From NCBI GenBank assembly GCA_000171835.1, contig ABHC01000004.1:186001-250000 (forward strand): a stretch of DNA of 64,000 bases, written 5' to 3'. This DNA is from an alpha proteobacterium BAL199. Lineage in GTDB: Bacteria > Pseudomonadota > Alphaproteobacteria > Thalassobaculales > Thalassobaculaceae. Below are positions 42,971-52,837 of the stretch, one piece after another. Numbering within the stretch: the first letter of the stretch is position 1; each line of letters opens with the position of its first letter. The translations under genes were made by a program, and so were the position numbers. A model generated the notes under the pieces. That model did no database searches. It had not been told where the DNA came from and worked only from the letters and a program-made list of their open reading frames with translations.

Positions 42971-44980
42971 ATGATCGTTGTAGGGCTGAACTTCGCACAC
43001 GACGCCGGCGTGTCGGTTGTCGACAATGGCCGCACGGTCGCTGTCCTGCAGCGCGAGCGGTTCACCCGAACCAAGCGCAGCGCCCTGCTGACGGCCGAGT
43101 TTGTCGAATTCGCTTTGAAAAGCGCCGGGATCGAATGGCGCGATGTCGATACCGTCGCGGTGTCAACCAGCCAGTCCTGGCCGTTCATCTTTCTGGAACC
43201 GTCGGAGTTCCGAGTGGCCGTCGATCTGGCGTCGGCAGAGCGATTCGGCTTCTCCGGTAACATGCTCGATGCCGTGCGAGAAGGTGAGCGCTGGATTCGC
43301 GCGATGGACCACAACGCGCGTGCTCGGGTACCGGGGTTCTTCCATCCGGGTGGGGCTTATACCGAGTATCTCACTGAGACAGTGCTTGGGCTGAACCTCG
43401 AGTCCTCGGTGTTCGCGAACGTCGATTGGCCGTATCAGGCTGCCTGGTGGCGCGGTGCGGTCGAGCGCAGCGATCTGGTGGCGTGGTCACGGCAGGTACC
43501 GAAGCTGCGCTCCGTGCGGCAAGGATACATGCCGGCGACTGCGACGTTGCGGGGAGTGTCGAAGCCGGCGTTGTTGGTCCCGCACCATCTGGCACACGCG
43601 GCCAACGCCTTCTACCAGTCCGACCTCGAGCGTGCGGCGATCTACACCATCGACAACGGTGAAGGCAGTTCACGGTCGCGCGGCTATCTCGGTGGGATCT
43701 ACGCTTATGGCGATGGCGAACGCTTGATACCGGTCGGGCCGACCTATGCGTCACACGGCCATCTCTACCAGCGCGTCGGCGAGCGGTTGCGGCTCGGTCA
43801 TTCGAGTGCGGCCGGAAAGCTGATGGGCTTGGCCCCCTATGGGCAGCCTCGGTTCTTCGATCGCGCTCTGATCGGCAGCGCCTTCGAACTGTTCGGCAGC
43901 GACTATGCACTCGGTGACAAGCGCGAACGTGGAGCGGTCATGAGGCCGCTGGAAGCGATCGTCGGCAGGCGATCACCGGGCCTGTATGACGACCCATCGG
44001 CGCCGACCCGACACAGCGTCCCCGGCGAAATGGGTGCCGACAACCTCGGATCTCTCGACGTTGATTTGGCGGCAACCGCTCAAGCCTTGTTCGAGGAAAA
44101 CATGCTCGGCGAGTTGCGCGGGTTCGCCGACGGACTGCAAGCGGCCGGCCTGACGGCAGAGACGATCTGCCTGGGTGGTGGTGGTGCTCTGAACTGTCCG
44201 AGCAACAGCCGGCTGTGGCGCGAAGGTCCGTTCCGATCGGTGTTCGTGCCGCCGTGCTGCGACGACTCCGGACTGCCGTTGGGGGCGGCACTGGCGGTCA
44301 GCCATGATGTTCTGGGGATACCGCGGCAATCCCAGGCGGCGGGGCGATCGGAGGGAGCCTATCTCGGGCTGGCGTACGACGAGGCCGCGGTCGCCCGGGC
44401 GATCGATGCCGTTGGGGCTTCGGTAGTGGTGGAACGCTGCGCCGATCCGGCGCGGGCGGCTGCTGAGGACCTGTCGGCTGACCGGATCGTCGGTTGGTTC
44501 GAGGGTCGCAGCGAGGTCGGACCCCGGGCGCTCGGCCACCGCTCGATTCTGGCGGATCCAAGAGGGTCCGGTACATGGCGTCGGGTAAACCATGTGAAGC
44601 GACGGGAGTACTGGCGACCGTTTGCACCGGCGGTGCTGGAGGAGAAGGCCGGTGCATGGTTCGAGGGTGCGCCCGGAGTGTCACCGTTCATGCTGTTCAC
44701 CGCGCGGGTGAAGGGCGACCATTTGCCGGCGATCACCCATGTGGACGGCTCGGCGCGGATCCAGACCGTGGATGCCTCGAGCGGCGGCTTTCGCAAGGTG
44801 ATCGAGGCATTCGACGAGTTGACTGGCGTGCCGGTGGTGCTGAACACCTCGTTCAACGGTCCCGGCGAGCCGATCGTCGAGACTCCGCAGGAGGCCATCG
44901 CGTTCCTACTGTCGAGCGAGATTGATGCGGTCTATCTGGAGGGGGTCCGGATCAGCCGACGTGAGGCGACGGACGCGTGA
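42971..44980 (+). CDS. Carbamoyltransferase, NodU/CmcH family
   Basis: The 669-residue protein has the N-terminal ASKHA/TsaD-like domain (VVGLNFAHDAGVSVVDNGRT, LVPHHLAHAANAFYQSD with the metal-binding His pair, SSAAGKLMGLAPYG) and the C-terminal domain with GRSEVGPRALGHRSILADPR and VLNTSFNGPGEPIVE. Members carbamoylate hydroxyls of secondary metabolites or surface sugars using carbamoyl phosphate and ATP. ATG 42971 is preferred over GTG 42950. It begins 73 bp after the DUF4340 gene, so co-transcription is possible. The acceptor is unknown. Confidence 0.9.
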   Translation: MIVVGLNFAHDAGVSVVDNGRTVAVLQRERFTRTKRSALLTAEFVEFALKSAGIEWRDVDTVAVSTSQSWPFIFLEPSEFRVAVDLASAERFGFSGNMLDAVREGERWIRAMDHNARARVPGFFHPGGAYTEYLTETVLGLNLESSVFANVDWPYQAAWWRGAVERSDLVAWSRQVPKLRSVRQGYMPATATLRGVSKPALLVPHHLAHAANAFYQSDLERAAIYTIDNGEGSSRSRGYLGGIYAYGDGERLIPVGPTYASHGHLYQRVGERLRLGHSSAAGKLMGLAPYGQPRFFDRALIGSAFELFGSDYALGDKRERGAVMRPLEAIVGRRSPGLYDDPSAPTRHSVPGEMGADNLGSLDVDLAATAQALFEENMLGELRGFADGLQAAGLTAETICLGGGGALNCPSNSRLWREGPFRSVFVPPCCDDSGLPLGAALAVSHDVLGIPRQSQAAGRSEGAYLGLAYDEAAVARAIDAVGASVVVERCADPARAAAEDLSADRIVGWFEGRSEVGPRALGHRSILADPRGSGTWRRVNHVKRREYWRPFAPAVLEEKAGAWFEGAPGVSPFMLFTARVKGDHLPAITHVDGSARIQTVDASSGGFRKVIEAFDELTGVPVVLNTSFNGPGEPIVETPQEAIAFLLSSEIDAVYLEGVRISRREATDA

Positions 44981-45010
44981 ACATCCATCGCCTCGCGCTG
45001 TTGGATCTTT

Positions 45011-47629
45011 TTACTCGGCCGCCTCGATCGTCACTTCCTCTGCCCGTGCGGCCCGATCGCCGTTGATTGCCAATTGGCCGTCGATCACCGAGATCTGCAC
45101 TCGGTCGCCGTCTCGGATCCTGCCTTCGAGAATCCGGTTGGCCAGCGGGTTCTGCAGAGACCGCTGAATCACCCGCTTCAGAGGACGCGCGCCGTAAACC
45201 GGGTCGTATCCGGCGGCCGCCAGCCACGCCAGAGCCTCATCGTCGAGGTTCAAGGTGATGTGGCGATCGACCAGCATCCGCCGCAGGCGGCCGAGCTGGA
45301 TGTCGACGATGTCCTTCATGATCTCTCGACCCAGCCGCGTGAACAGCAGGATCTCGTCGAGGCGGTTCAGGAACTCCGGCCGGAATGCCCGGCGGACGAT
45401 TTCCATGACGTCGTTGCGCACCGCGTCCACCGGCTCACCGTCGGGCTGGCCGGCCAGAATGTCCGCGCCGAGGTTCGAGGTCATGATGATCAGCGCGTTC
45501 CGGAAGTCGACCGTGCGGCCCTGACCGTCGGTCAACCGGCCGTCGTCCAGCACCTGCAGCAGGATGTTGAACACATCCGGATGAGCCTTCTCGACCTCGT
45601 CGAACAGCACCACCTGATAGGGCCGGCGCCGTACCGCTTCGGTCAGCGTGCCGCCTTCCTCGTAGCCGATATAGCCCGGAGGGGCGCCGATCAACCGGGC
45701 CACCGCGTGCTTCTCCATGAACTCCGACATGTCGAGCCGGACCAGCGCCTGTTCGTCGTCGAACAGGAACTCGGCGAGCGCCTTCGTAAGCTCGGTCTTG
45801 CCGACGCCGGTCGGTCCCAGGAACAGGAACGAGCCGATCGGCCGATTCGGGTCCTGCAGGCCGGCGCGGGCGCGCCGCACCGCGTTGGCGACCGCGCCGA
45901 TCGCCTCGTCCTGACCGATCACCCGCTTGTGCAGGTTGGTCTCCATGGACAGCAGCTTCTCGCGCTCGCCCGCTAGCATGCGGTCGACCGGGATGCCGGT
46001 CCATTTGGACACGACCGACGCGATGTCGTCGTCGTTCACCTCTTCCTTCAGCATGCGCTTGGACGAGGCGTCCTCGGCCTGGGCCAGGGTCTGTTCAAGC
46101 TGCGGGATGACCGAGTAAGTCAGCTCGCCGGCACGGGTCAGATCACCCTGCCGCTTGGCGACTTCCAGTTCCTGGCGGGCCTGGTCCAGCTTCTCCTTGA
46201 GCTTCTGCGAGCCGGACAGCATCTCCTTCTCGTTCTGCCAGCGCGCCGTCAGCACCGTGGCCTTCTCTTCGAGATCGACCAGTTCGGCCTCGAGCGCGGA
46301 GAGCCGTTCCCGGCTCGCCTTGTCGTCCTCTTTCTTCAGCGCCTCGCGCTCGATCTTCAGTTGGATGATCTTGCGGTCCAGTTCGTCGATCGGCTCGGGC
46401 TTGCTGTCGACCTCCATGCGCCGACGGCTGGCTGCTTCGTCCATCAGGTCGATCGCCTTGTCCGGCAGGAAGCGGTCGGTGATGTAGCGGTTCGACAGAT
46501 TGGCCGCCGCCACCAACGCACCGTCGGTGATCCGAACGCCGTGATGCAGTTCGTATTTCTCCTTCAGACCGCGCAGGATCGAGATGGTCTCGATCACGCC
46601 TGGCTCGGACACGAACACCGGCTGGAACCGCCGGGCCAGGGCAGCGTCCTTCTCGATGCGCTTGCGGTACTCGTCCAGCGTCGTAGCACCGACGCAGTGC
46701 AACTCCCCGCGTGCCAGCGCTGGCTTCAGCATGTTTGAGGCGTCCATCGCACCTTCGGCGGCACCGGCGCCGACCAAGGTGTGCAACTCGTCGATGAACA
46801 GCACGGTCTCGCCATCCGAATGACCGAGCTCGTTCAGCACCGCCTTCAGCCGCTCTTCGAACTCGCCGCGGAACTTCGCACCGGCGATCAGCGCGCCGAG
46901 ATCCAGTACCCGCAGTTTTTTGTTCTTGAGACCCTCAGGTACGTCGCCGTTGACGATGCGCAGCGCCAGCCCCTCGACGATGGCGGTCTTGCCGACACCA
47001 GGTTCGCCGATCAGAATCGGATTGTTCTTGGTGCGCCGCGACAAGACCTGGATGGTACGCCGGATTTCCTCGTCACGGCCGATCACCGGGTCGAGCTTGC
47101 CGGAGCGTGCGGCTTCGGTCAGGTCGCGGGTGTACTTCTTCAGCGCGTCGAAGTTGCCCTCGGCGTTGGCGGAATCGGCTGTCCGGCCCTTGCGCAGATC
47201 CTGGATGGCGTGCTCAAGCGCCTGGGGATTTACCCCGGCGTCCTTCAATGCCTTGGCCGCGTCCGTTCCGGATGCCAGCGCTATTGCCAGCAGCAACCGC
47301 TCCACCGTCACGTACTGGTCGCCGGCTTTTTCAGCGACTTCCTCGGCCTGGGTCAGGACGCGCGCCAGCTCAGGCGACATATAGACTTGGCCGGCACCGC
47401 TGCCCTCGACCTGGGGCACCTTGCCGAGCGTGGCTTCGACGGCAATGCGCGCCCGCTTGGGGTCGCCGCCGGCGGTTTCAATCAGGCTGGAGGCCAAGCC
47501 TTCCTTGTCGTCCAGGAAGACCTTCAGCAGATGGTCGACCAGCAACCGCTGGTGGCCCTGTCCCAATGCAAAGGTCTGGGCCGATTGCAGAAAGCCCTTC
47601 GACCGGTCGGACAATTTCTCGAAATTCAT
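45011..47629 (-). CDS. clpB: ATP-dependent chaperone ClpB
   Basis: The 872-residue disaggregase has all domains: N-domain (residues 1-150), AAA1 with Walker A GEPGVGKT and Walker [13 protein letters not shown], a coiled-coil middle domain (about 410-520), AAA2 with GPTGVGKT and [14 protein letters not shown], and a C-terminal domain. It works with DnaK to rescue aggregated proteins. ATG 47629 has GGAGAG upstream. A slightly long, charged C-terminus ([13 protein letters not shown]) is unremarkable. Heat-shock control is expected, but I could not find a convincing sigma-32 promoter by eye. Confidence 0.97.
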   Translation of the reverse strand: MNFEKLSDRSKGFLQSAQTFALGQGHQRLLVDHLLKVFLDDKEGLASSLIETAGGDPKRARIAVEATLGKVPQVEGSGAGQVYMSPELARVLTQAEEVAEKAGDQYVTVERLLLAIALASGTDAAKALKDAGVNPQALEHAIQDLRKGRTADSANAEGNFDALKKYTRDLTEAARSGKLDPVIGRDEEIRRTIQVLSRRTKNNPILIGEPGVGKTAIVEGLALRIVNGDVPEGLKNKKLRVLDLGALIAGAKFRGEFEERLKAVLNELGHSDGETVLFIDELHTLVGAGAAEGAMDASNMLKPALARGELHCVGATTLDEYRKRIEKDAALARRFQPVFVSEPGVIETISILRGLKEKYELHHGVRITDGALVAAANLSNRYITDRFLPDKAIDLMDEAASRRRMEVDSKPEPIDELDRKIIQLKIEREALKKEDDKASRERLSALEAELVDLEEKATVLTARWQNEKEMLSGSQKLKEKLDQARQELEVAKRQGDLTRAGELTYSVIPQLEQTLAQAEDASSKRMLKEEVNDDDIASVVSKWTGIPVDRMLAGEREKLLSMETNLHKRVIGQDEAIGAVANAVRRARAGLQDPNRPIGSFLFLGPTGVGKTELTKALAEFLFDDEQALVRLDMSEFMEKHAVARLIGAPPGYIGYEEGGTLTEAVRRRPYQVVLFDEVEKAHPDVFNILLQVLDDGRLTDGQGRTVDFRNALIIMTSNLGADILAGQPDGEPVDAVRNDVMEIVRRAFRPEFLNRLDEILLFTRLGREIMKDIVDIQLGRLRRMLVDRHITLNLDDEALAWLAAAGYDPVYGARPLKRVIQRSLQNPLANRILEGRIRDGDRVQISVIDGQLAINGDRAARAEEVTIEAAE

Positions 47630-47889
47630 TTGTGTTCTCTCCGTCGAGTACCGCGTTCAGCCAGTACCGCCCGCCGCACCCCTCTCAGGCGATGTGGCAG
47701 ACGTTCGAGAAGGATATCGGGAAATCGGGGGGTCGTGTTCCCTGACATCCCGAAGCGGTCCGCATTGGCACCGCCCTCCGTCACCATCGCATATGGGTGT
47801 GGCGCGAAAGCCACACAAGCGTCGATGACGCTGCGATCAGACTGTGTGGAATCGTTGACATGGAGCGGACAGAAAGGTTCTGTCGAGAC

Positions 47890-48651
47890 ATGAGCATGAC
47901 TGTCGCCGGATTGCGCCGTTACCCGGTCAAAGGCCTGTCAGCGCAGGCGTTGGACACCGTCGAGTTGTCGCCGGGATGCACGATCCCGCATGACCGGCGC
48001 TTTGCGATTGCCCACGGCACCGCACCGATCGACCAGGCGTCCCCGAAGTGGCTGGCAAAGGCGCATTTCCTGCAGCTGATGAGCAATCCGCGGCTCGCTG
48101 CGCTGACGGCGGAGTATGACGAGGCGACCGAGACGCTGGCTCTCAAGCGGCATGGCCGGATGATCGCACACGGGGTGTTGTCGACTGCGAACGGACGTAC
48201 AGTCATCGAACAGTTTTTTGCGGCCTATATGAAGGCCGAGTTGCGCGGCGCGCCGCGGCTGGTCGATCGTGGTGGCGAAGCCTTCACTGACGCTGACGCG
48301 CCGTTCATCTCGATCATCAACCCGGCTTCGGTGGGCGATCTGGAGCGGGTGGTCGGCAAGCCGGTCGACCCGGCCCGGTTCCGGGGAAATCTCCTGCTTG
48401 CCGCCGCGGCACCGTGGGTCGAGTTCGGATGGGTCGGTCGGCGGTTGCGGATCGGGGCGGCCGAACTGGTTGTCGAAGCGCGCATCGGCCGGTGCGCCGC
48501 GACTAACGTCGATCCGGACTCCGGGCAGCGCGATCTGACCGTGCCGCGGGATCTGCGCCGCGGCTTCGGGCACGATGATTGCGGGGTTTATGCGCGGGTG
48601 ACGGTCGGCGGCCGGGTTACGCCGGGCGATACGGTGACTGTCCTCGATTGA
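47890..48651 (+). CDS. MOSC-domain protein (YcbX-like)
   Basis: A 253-residue protein with an N-terminal MOSC-N beta-barrel (LRRYPVKGLSAQALDTVELSPG, HDRRFAIAHG) and a MOSC domain containing RFRGNLLLA and the Cys in RIGRCAATNVDP that may carry sulfur or bind molybdenum cofactor. YcbX-type proteins reduce N-hydroxylated bases. ATG 47890 is followed six bases later by another candidate ATG. It is divergent from clpB by about 260 bp. Confidence 0.87.
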   Translation: MSMTVAGLRRYPVKGLSAQALDTVELSPGCTIPHDRRFAIAHGTAPIDQASPKWLAKAHFLQLMSNPRLAALTAEYDEATETLALKRHGRMIAHGVLSTANGRTVIEQFFAAYMKAELRGAPRLVDRGGEAFTDADAPFISIINPASVGDLERVVGKPVDPARFRGNLLLAAAAPWVEFGWVGRRLRIGAAELVVEARIGRCAATNVDPDSGQRDLTVPRDLRRGFGHDDCGVYARVTVGGRVTPGDTVTVLD

Positions 48652-48807
48652 CCGACAATCCACGTCATCCATCGCTTCAATGTTCGCAGCGGTGACGGCA
48701 GACGCAGCCGCTCCGGCGTGGGGCTCCGAGGTACCCGTGGGTCAATTCCAAGGGCGATGAGGCGGTCAGTGTCATAGCAAGGTCCCATGCCGCCAGACTG
48801 CACCTTG

Positions 48808-48830
48808 CTCCTGTCAGGTCTTGTCAGGAG
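48808..48830. promoter_or_regulatory. Candidate operator upstream of WYL regulator gene
   Basis: The region contains CTCCTG and CAGGAG as an inverted repeat with an internal TGTCAGG direct repeat, 73 bases before the WYL-family regulator start. Placement suggests self-regulation. By-eye motif only. Confidence 0.35.
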
Positions 48831-48903
48831 TGCGTGGAGTAGGCCGGCAGCATTCCGGTAGCTACTGACACCGTTGTGGCAACATTGTGCGGTAGAATGT
48901 GAC

Positions 48904-49587
48904 ATGCGTCGTGCGGATCGCCTGTTTCGGATCGTCGATGAACTGCGCCGCCGCCGTCGGGCGACCAGGGCGTCCGACTTGGCGTCGTTGCTGGAGGTGT
49001 CGCCCAGAACGATCTATCGCGACATGACGGACCTGATGGCGAGCGGCGTGCCAATCGAAGGGTCGGCCGGCGTTGGGTACATCTTGCGACCAGGCTACCA
49101 CCTGCCGCCGTTGATGTTCGATGCGGACGAGATAGAGGCGTTGACGCTCGGTCTGCGGATCGTCCAGAGCTGGACGGATCCAGCGATGGCCGAGGCGGCC
49201 GGACGAGCGATCGACCGGGTTCGGGCGGCGGTGCCGGATGAATTGGAGCGCCGGATTGGCGACTTGGCGTTGTTCGCCCCGCCCCGGCAGCACATCGGCG
49301 CCGAGTACCGCATCGATACCGGACCGTACCGTCGGGCCATCCGCGACCGGCGAATACTGGAACTGCTGTACGAGGATGAGAACGGACGGCGGTCCGAACG
49401 CCGGGTCCGGCCACTCGGGTTGCTGTTCTACGGGCCGAAATGGCTGCTCGCGGCGTGGTGCGAATTGCGAACCGACTTCCGCTCCTTCCGGTTGGACCGG
49501 GTGGCGGCGCTGCAAACGCTCGACGAGCGGTTCCGGCCGGAGCCCGGCCGGACGCTCGTCGAGTTTTTCGATCGCTGGATCGAGTAG
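48904..49587 (+). CDS. YafY/WYL-domain transcriptional regulator
   Basis: The 227-residue regulator has an N-terminal winged helix (RADRLFRIVDELRRRR, then LEVSPRTIYRDMTDLMASGVPI) and a WYL domain (RRSERRVRPLGLLFYGPKWLL). Proteins of this group bind a small ligand, often a nucleic-acid-derived signal, and act as repressors of a neighbouring gene. ATG 48904 follows a start-proximal GAATGT; there is no strong Shine-Dalgarno. The adjacent upstream gene on the same strand is the MOSC gene, 252 bp away, which is a possible target. Confidence 0.86.
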   Translation: MRRADRLFRIVDELRRRRRATRASDLASLLEVSPRTIYRDMTDLMASGVPIEGSAGVGYILRPGYHLPPLMFDADEIEALTLGLRIVQSWTDPAMAEAAGRAIDRVRAAVPDELERRIGDLALFAPPRQHIGAEYRIDTGPYRRAIRDRRILELLYEDENGRRSERRVRPLGLLFYGPKWLLAAWCELRTDFRSFRLDRVAALQTLDERFRPEPGRTLVEFFDRWIE

Positions 49588-49591
49588 TCCG

Positions 49592-50701
49592 TCAGCTTGC
49601 GGCGACAGACCCTTCGTCATCATTCACCGCCGACGGCGCGAGGCTGTCTTCGGACTTGTCGGCAGCTTCGGCCTTTGGCGTCGCTTTGCGCCGACGCGGC
49701 TTGCGGATCGGCTCGACGTCTGCGCTCGGCGCCGGCTCGACGGCTTCCTCGACTGCAGTGGCAATCGGAGCAGCGGCCAAATCCTTCGACGAAGCTGGCG
49801 CAGCGGTTGCCCGCGGAGCCCGTGACGGGGTCAGACGAAGTGTCCGACGGATCCCATCCTCTTCAGGCTCGGCGCGCTGCGGCTCGGCCGCCGGGCTTAC
49901 CGCTGCCACCGGTTCGACAGGAACCAATTTCGGCTGCACGGCCGTTGGCTGAGGCGCCGGGATCACCGGCAGTTCAGCCTGGGACGGAGATGCTGCTTCG
50001 GCAGGTTGCGGCTGAGGAACTGGCGTTGCCTCCGGACGATCACCCCGCGGGGTGACATCGCTCTCGGCGCGCGGAGGGCGCCGGTCGCCGCGATCCCGAT
50101 CTCCGGCATTGCGATCATTCCGGTCGCGATCGCCACCGTTGCGCTCGCCACCGTTACGATCCCCGCCGTTACGATCCCCGGCATTACGGTCACGGTCACC
50201 CCGATCGCCGCGTTCCCGGTTGAACCGGTCGCCACGATCGCGGTTGTTCCCGTCGCCACCGCGGTTGTTTCCGTCGCTACCGCGGTCGGTCTCGGCACGC
50301 TGGCGGTCGCCACGATCGCGATCGGAGGAATCGTCGCCGTTGCGATCATTCCTGTCGTCGCCACCGCTATCGCGATCGTCGTCGTCCTGATCCCAGTCGC
50401 GGGATCCGCCGTTCTGGTTCGGTTGCTGGCCCCGGTTCTCACCGCCCTGTGCGTCCTGGAAGACGCTCAGGATGCGGTAATAGTGCTCGGCGTGCTGGAA
50501 GTAGCTCTCGGCCAGTACCCGATCCCCGGACGCGGCAGCGTCACGCGCCAAGTTCAAGTATTTCTCATGAACCTGAGTGGCGTTGCCGCGGATCCGGACG
50601 TCGGGACCGTTGCTGTCGAAGGTTTGGTTGCGGTTCGGCGTGTTCGATCGGCGATGATTGCCGCGACCGCGTCCACGCTTCTGGTGTGGCCCTTGTCTCA
50701 T
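49592..50701 (-). CDS. DUF4167 protein with long Asp/Arg/Asn/Gly-rich disordered region
   Basis: The 369-residue protein has the DUF4167 domain in the first 80 residues (RIRGNATQVHEKYLNLARDA, SYFQHAEHYYRILSVFQD) after a basic start (RGRGNHRRSN). Residues 104-208 consist almost only of Asp, Arg, Asn and Gly; residues 210-300 are Pro/Ala-rich; the tail is charged. DUF4167 proteins are conserved beside prfA-prmC in Alphaproteobacteria and are thought to bind nucleic acids. AGAAGGA stands just before the ATG. It is convergent with the WYL gene (four-base gap). Confidence 0.88.
   Translation of the reverse strand: MRQGPHQKRGRGRGNHRRSNTPNRNQTFDSNGPDVRIRGNATQVHEKYLNLARDAAASGDRVLAESYFQHAEHYYRILSVFQDAQGGENRGQQPNQNGGSRDWDQDDDDRDSGGDDRNDRNGDDSSDRDRGDRQRAETDRGSDGNNRGGDGNNRDRGDRFNRERGDRGDRDRNAGDRNGGDRNGGERNGGDRDRNDRNAGDRDRGDRRPPRAESDVTPRGDRPEATPVPQPQPAEAASPSQAELPVIPAPQPTAVQPKLVPVEPVAAVSPAAEPQRAEPEEDGIRRTLRLTPSRAPRATAAPASSKDLAAAPIATAVEEAVEPAPSADVEPIRKPRRRKATPKAEAADKSEDSLAPSAVNDDEGSVAAS
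50078..50392. repeat. Low-complexity degenerate repeat inside DUF4167 gene
   Basis: About 315 bp of imperfect 12-15 bp units built from Asp-Arg-Asn-Gly-Gly codons (plus-strand units such as CCACCGTTGCGATC). It is a coding repeat in one frame; unit lengths are multiples of three, and there are no spacers, so it is not a CRISPR array. Slippage would change the length of the disordered region. Confidence 0.8.
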
Positions 50702-50885
50702 TCCTTCTCGCGAGTCCTATTGTCGTGGAACGAACCCATCGTCCGTTCCCGTCACTCGTAACCCTGTGTTGCAAGCGGCCCACACCATGGCAGGCGGTTT
50801 GCAAGATCGATGGTCCGTCGAGTGAGTGGCCGCACCGGGCCCGCTGGCCTGCGATGCATAAGAAAACAGTAGACCGAATTCCGAC

Positions 50886-51770
50886 CTATTCCAAGCATAA
50901 ATGACGTAGGTCTAGGCCGCCATCACCAGTGTCATTCCATTTCAGAACCAAAGCACGCTCGATATTTCCCAAGTCCTTGCGCACTTCCTGGACGGCAAAG
51001 CCAACACCAATCATCAGCGTCTCAACAGCGCTGCGCTGTCCGGCACCGAGTTCCAGGATCGCGATCCCTTGTGGCGCCATCAAGCGTGGCAGCACACCGG
51101 CCAAGCTGTCGTATGCCTCAAGCCCGTCCGCACCGCCCGACAGGGCGTCCCGTGGGTCGAATTGGACGACCTCCGGAGCCAGCGCACTCAGCGTCGCTTC
51201 TTCTATATAGGGCGGGTTCGACAGAATCAGATCCCCCCGGTCCTGCGGCAGTTCGTCCCAATCGATCGTCTGGAACTCGGCGCGAGCGGACAGTTCATTA
51301 CGCACGGCATTCGTCCGGGCGATCTCGACCGCGCCCTTTGACTTATCGATCCCGAGGCCGGTTGCGGCCGGAAAGGCGGAGAGGGCGGCCAGCAGCAGGC
51401 ACCCTGTTCCGGTACCGAGGTCGATGATTCGGTTCGGCGGTTCCCGGTCGGCGAACGCGGCGATCGCCGCCTCGATCAGGGTTTCGGTATCGGGGCGGGG
51501 ATCCAGGGTATCCGGTCCGACGATCAGGTCGAGCGTCCAGAAGGCCCGACGTCCAAGGATTCGCGATACCGGCTCGCGAGTCAGCCGGCGCGCCAGAAGG
51601 TCCTCGAAGCAGGCAAGCTGAGCCGGCGTGACCGGGCCGGACTCATGCGGCCAGATCTCGCGCTGCATCGCCTCGCCCAGGAGAAGTCGGGCATCGATCC
51701 GAGCACTCTCCACACCGGAAGCACGCAGACGGATGGATGCGTCGCGCAGCAGATCGGCCACGCTGGTCAC
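50886..51770 (-). CDS. prmC: Peptide chain release factor N5-glutamine methyltransferase
   Basis: The 294-residue enzyme methylates the Gln of the GGQ motif in release factors. It shows the N-terminal helical domain (residues 1-80), SAM motif [16 protein letters not shown], and the catalytic NPPY in [14 protein letters not shown]. The start is GTG 51770, overlapping the prfA stop (GTGA), so synthesis is coupled to its substrate. The C-terminus runs about 15 residues beyond the usual end. Confidence 0.95.
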   Translation of the reverse strand: MTSVADLLRDASIRLRASGVESARIDARLLLGEAMQREIWPHESGPVTPAQLACFEDLLARRLTREPVSRILGRRAFWTLDLIVGPDTLDPRPDTETLIEAAIAAFADREPPNRIIDLGTGTGCLLLAALSAFPAATGLGIDKSKGAVEIARTNAVRNELSARAEFQTIDWDELPQDRGDLILSNPPYIEEATLSALAPEVVQFDPRDALSGGADGLEAYDSLAGVLPRLMAPQGIAILELGAGQRSAVETLMIGVGFAVQEVRKDLGNIERALVLKWNDTGDGGLDLRHLCLE

Positions 51771-52837
51771 GTCAGCGTCGCCAGCCGTTCGGCCTCGTCC
51801 TCGGCGATCAGGGCATCGACGATCTCGTCGAGCGCTTCGCCGGACATGACCTTGTCGATCTTGTAGAGCGTCAGGTTGATCCGGTGGTCGGTGACCCGGC
51901 CCTGCGGGAAGTTGTAGGTGCGGATCCGCTCCGACCGGTCGCCCGAGCCGATTTGGCTTTTGCGGTCGGCGGCGCGCTCGCTGTCACGCCGGGTGCGCTC
52001 TTGGTCGAACAGCCGGGCTCGCAGGATCTTCATCGCCTTGGCGCGGTTCTTGTGCTGGGACTTCTCGTCCTGCTGGGTGACGACTACGCCGGTTGGAAGG
52101 TGTGTGATGCGCACCGCGCTGTCGGTGGTGTTGACGTGCTGGCCGCCGGCGCCGCTGGAGCGGTAGACATCGATCCGAAGGTCCTTGTCGTCGATCGCGA
52201 CGTCCACCTCCTCGGCTTCGGGTAGCACGGCGACCGTGGCGGCGGAGGTGTGGATCCGTCCCTGGGACTCGGTTGCCGGCACACGCTGGACGCGGTGGAC
52301 GCCGGACTCGAACTTCAAATGAGCAAATACCGACTGTCCGCTGATCGTGGCGATGGCTTCCTTGTAGCCGCCGATTTCGTTCTCGGAGACCTCCATGACC
52401 TCGAAACGCCAGCCGCGGCCCTGGGCATAACGCTGGTACATGGCGAACAGATCGGCGGCGAACAGGGCCGCCTCGTCGCCGCCGGTCCCGGCCCGGACTT
52501 CGAGAATGGCGTTGCGGGCGTCGGCCTCGTCGCGCGGCAGCAGGTGGAGCATCATGGCCCGCTCGAGGTCGGGCAGCTTGGCTTCGATGGCGGCGGCCTC
52601 CTCCTCGGCCAGTTCCCGCATCTCGCCATCGGACTCCTCGGCCAGGGCCTGGGCGTCGGCCAACTCGGCTCGGGTCCGGCGCAGCAGGCCTACGGTCTCG
52701 ACGACCGGTGTCAACTCGGCCAACTCCTTGGACAGACGCTGGAAGTCCGACTGGACGAAGCCGTCCGGGCTTGCCAACCGGGCTTCGAGTTCCAGGGCGC
52801 GGGTCAGCACCCGGTCGAGCTTTTCGTCGAGGCTCAC
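51767..52837 (-). CDS. prfA: Peptide chain release factor 1
   Basis: The 356-residue factor recognises UAA/UAG stop codons. The catalytic GGQ is in [17 protein letters not shown] and the codon-recognition segment is the PxT-type loop [14 protein letters not shown]. Because RF1 reads UAG, it is the factor that would terminate at the amber codon found in the LysR gene at 22665. ATG overlaps the hemA stop by four bases; the prmC start overlaps its own stop. Confidence 0.96.
   Translation of the reverse strand: MSLDEKLDRVLTRALELEARLASPDGFVQSDFQRLSKELAELTPVVETVGLLRRTRAELADAQALAEESDGEMRELAEEEAAAIEAKLPDLERAMMLHLLPRDEADARNAILEVRAGTGGDEAALFAADLFAMYQRYAQGRGWRFEVMEVSENEIGGYKEAIATISGQSVFAHLKFESGVHRVQRVPATESQGRIHTSAATVAVLPEAEEVDVAIDDKDLRIDVYRSSGAGGQHVNTTDSAVRITHLPTGVVVTQQDEKSQHKNRAKAMKILRARLFDQERTRRDSERAADRKSQIGSGDRSERIRTYNFPQGRVTDHRINLTLYKIDKVMSGEALDEIVDALIAEDEAERLATLT

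Noticed and set aside
50078-50392. Possible CRISPR or tandem DNA array
   Set aside because: Units are short, imperfect, in-frame and without spacers; it is a coding low-complexity region of the DUF4167 gene.
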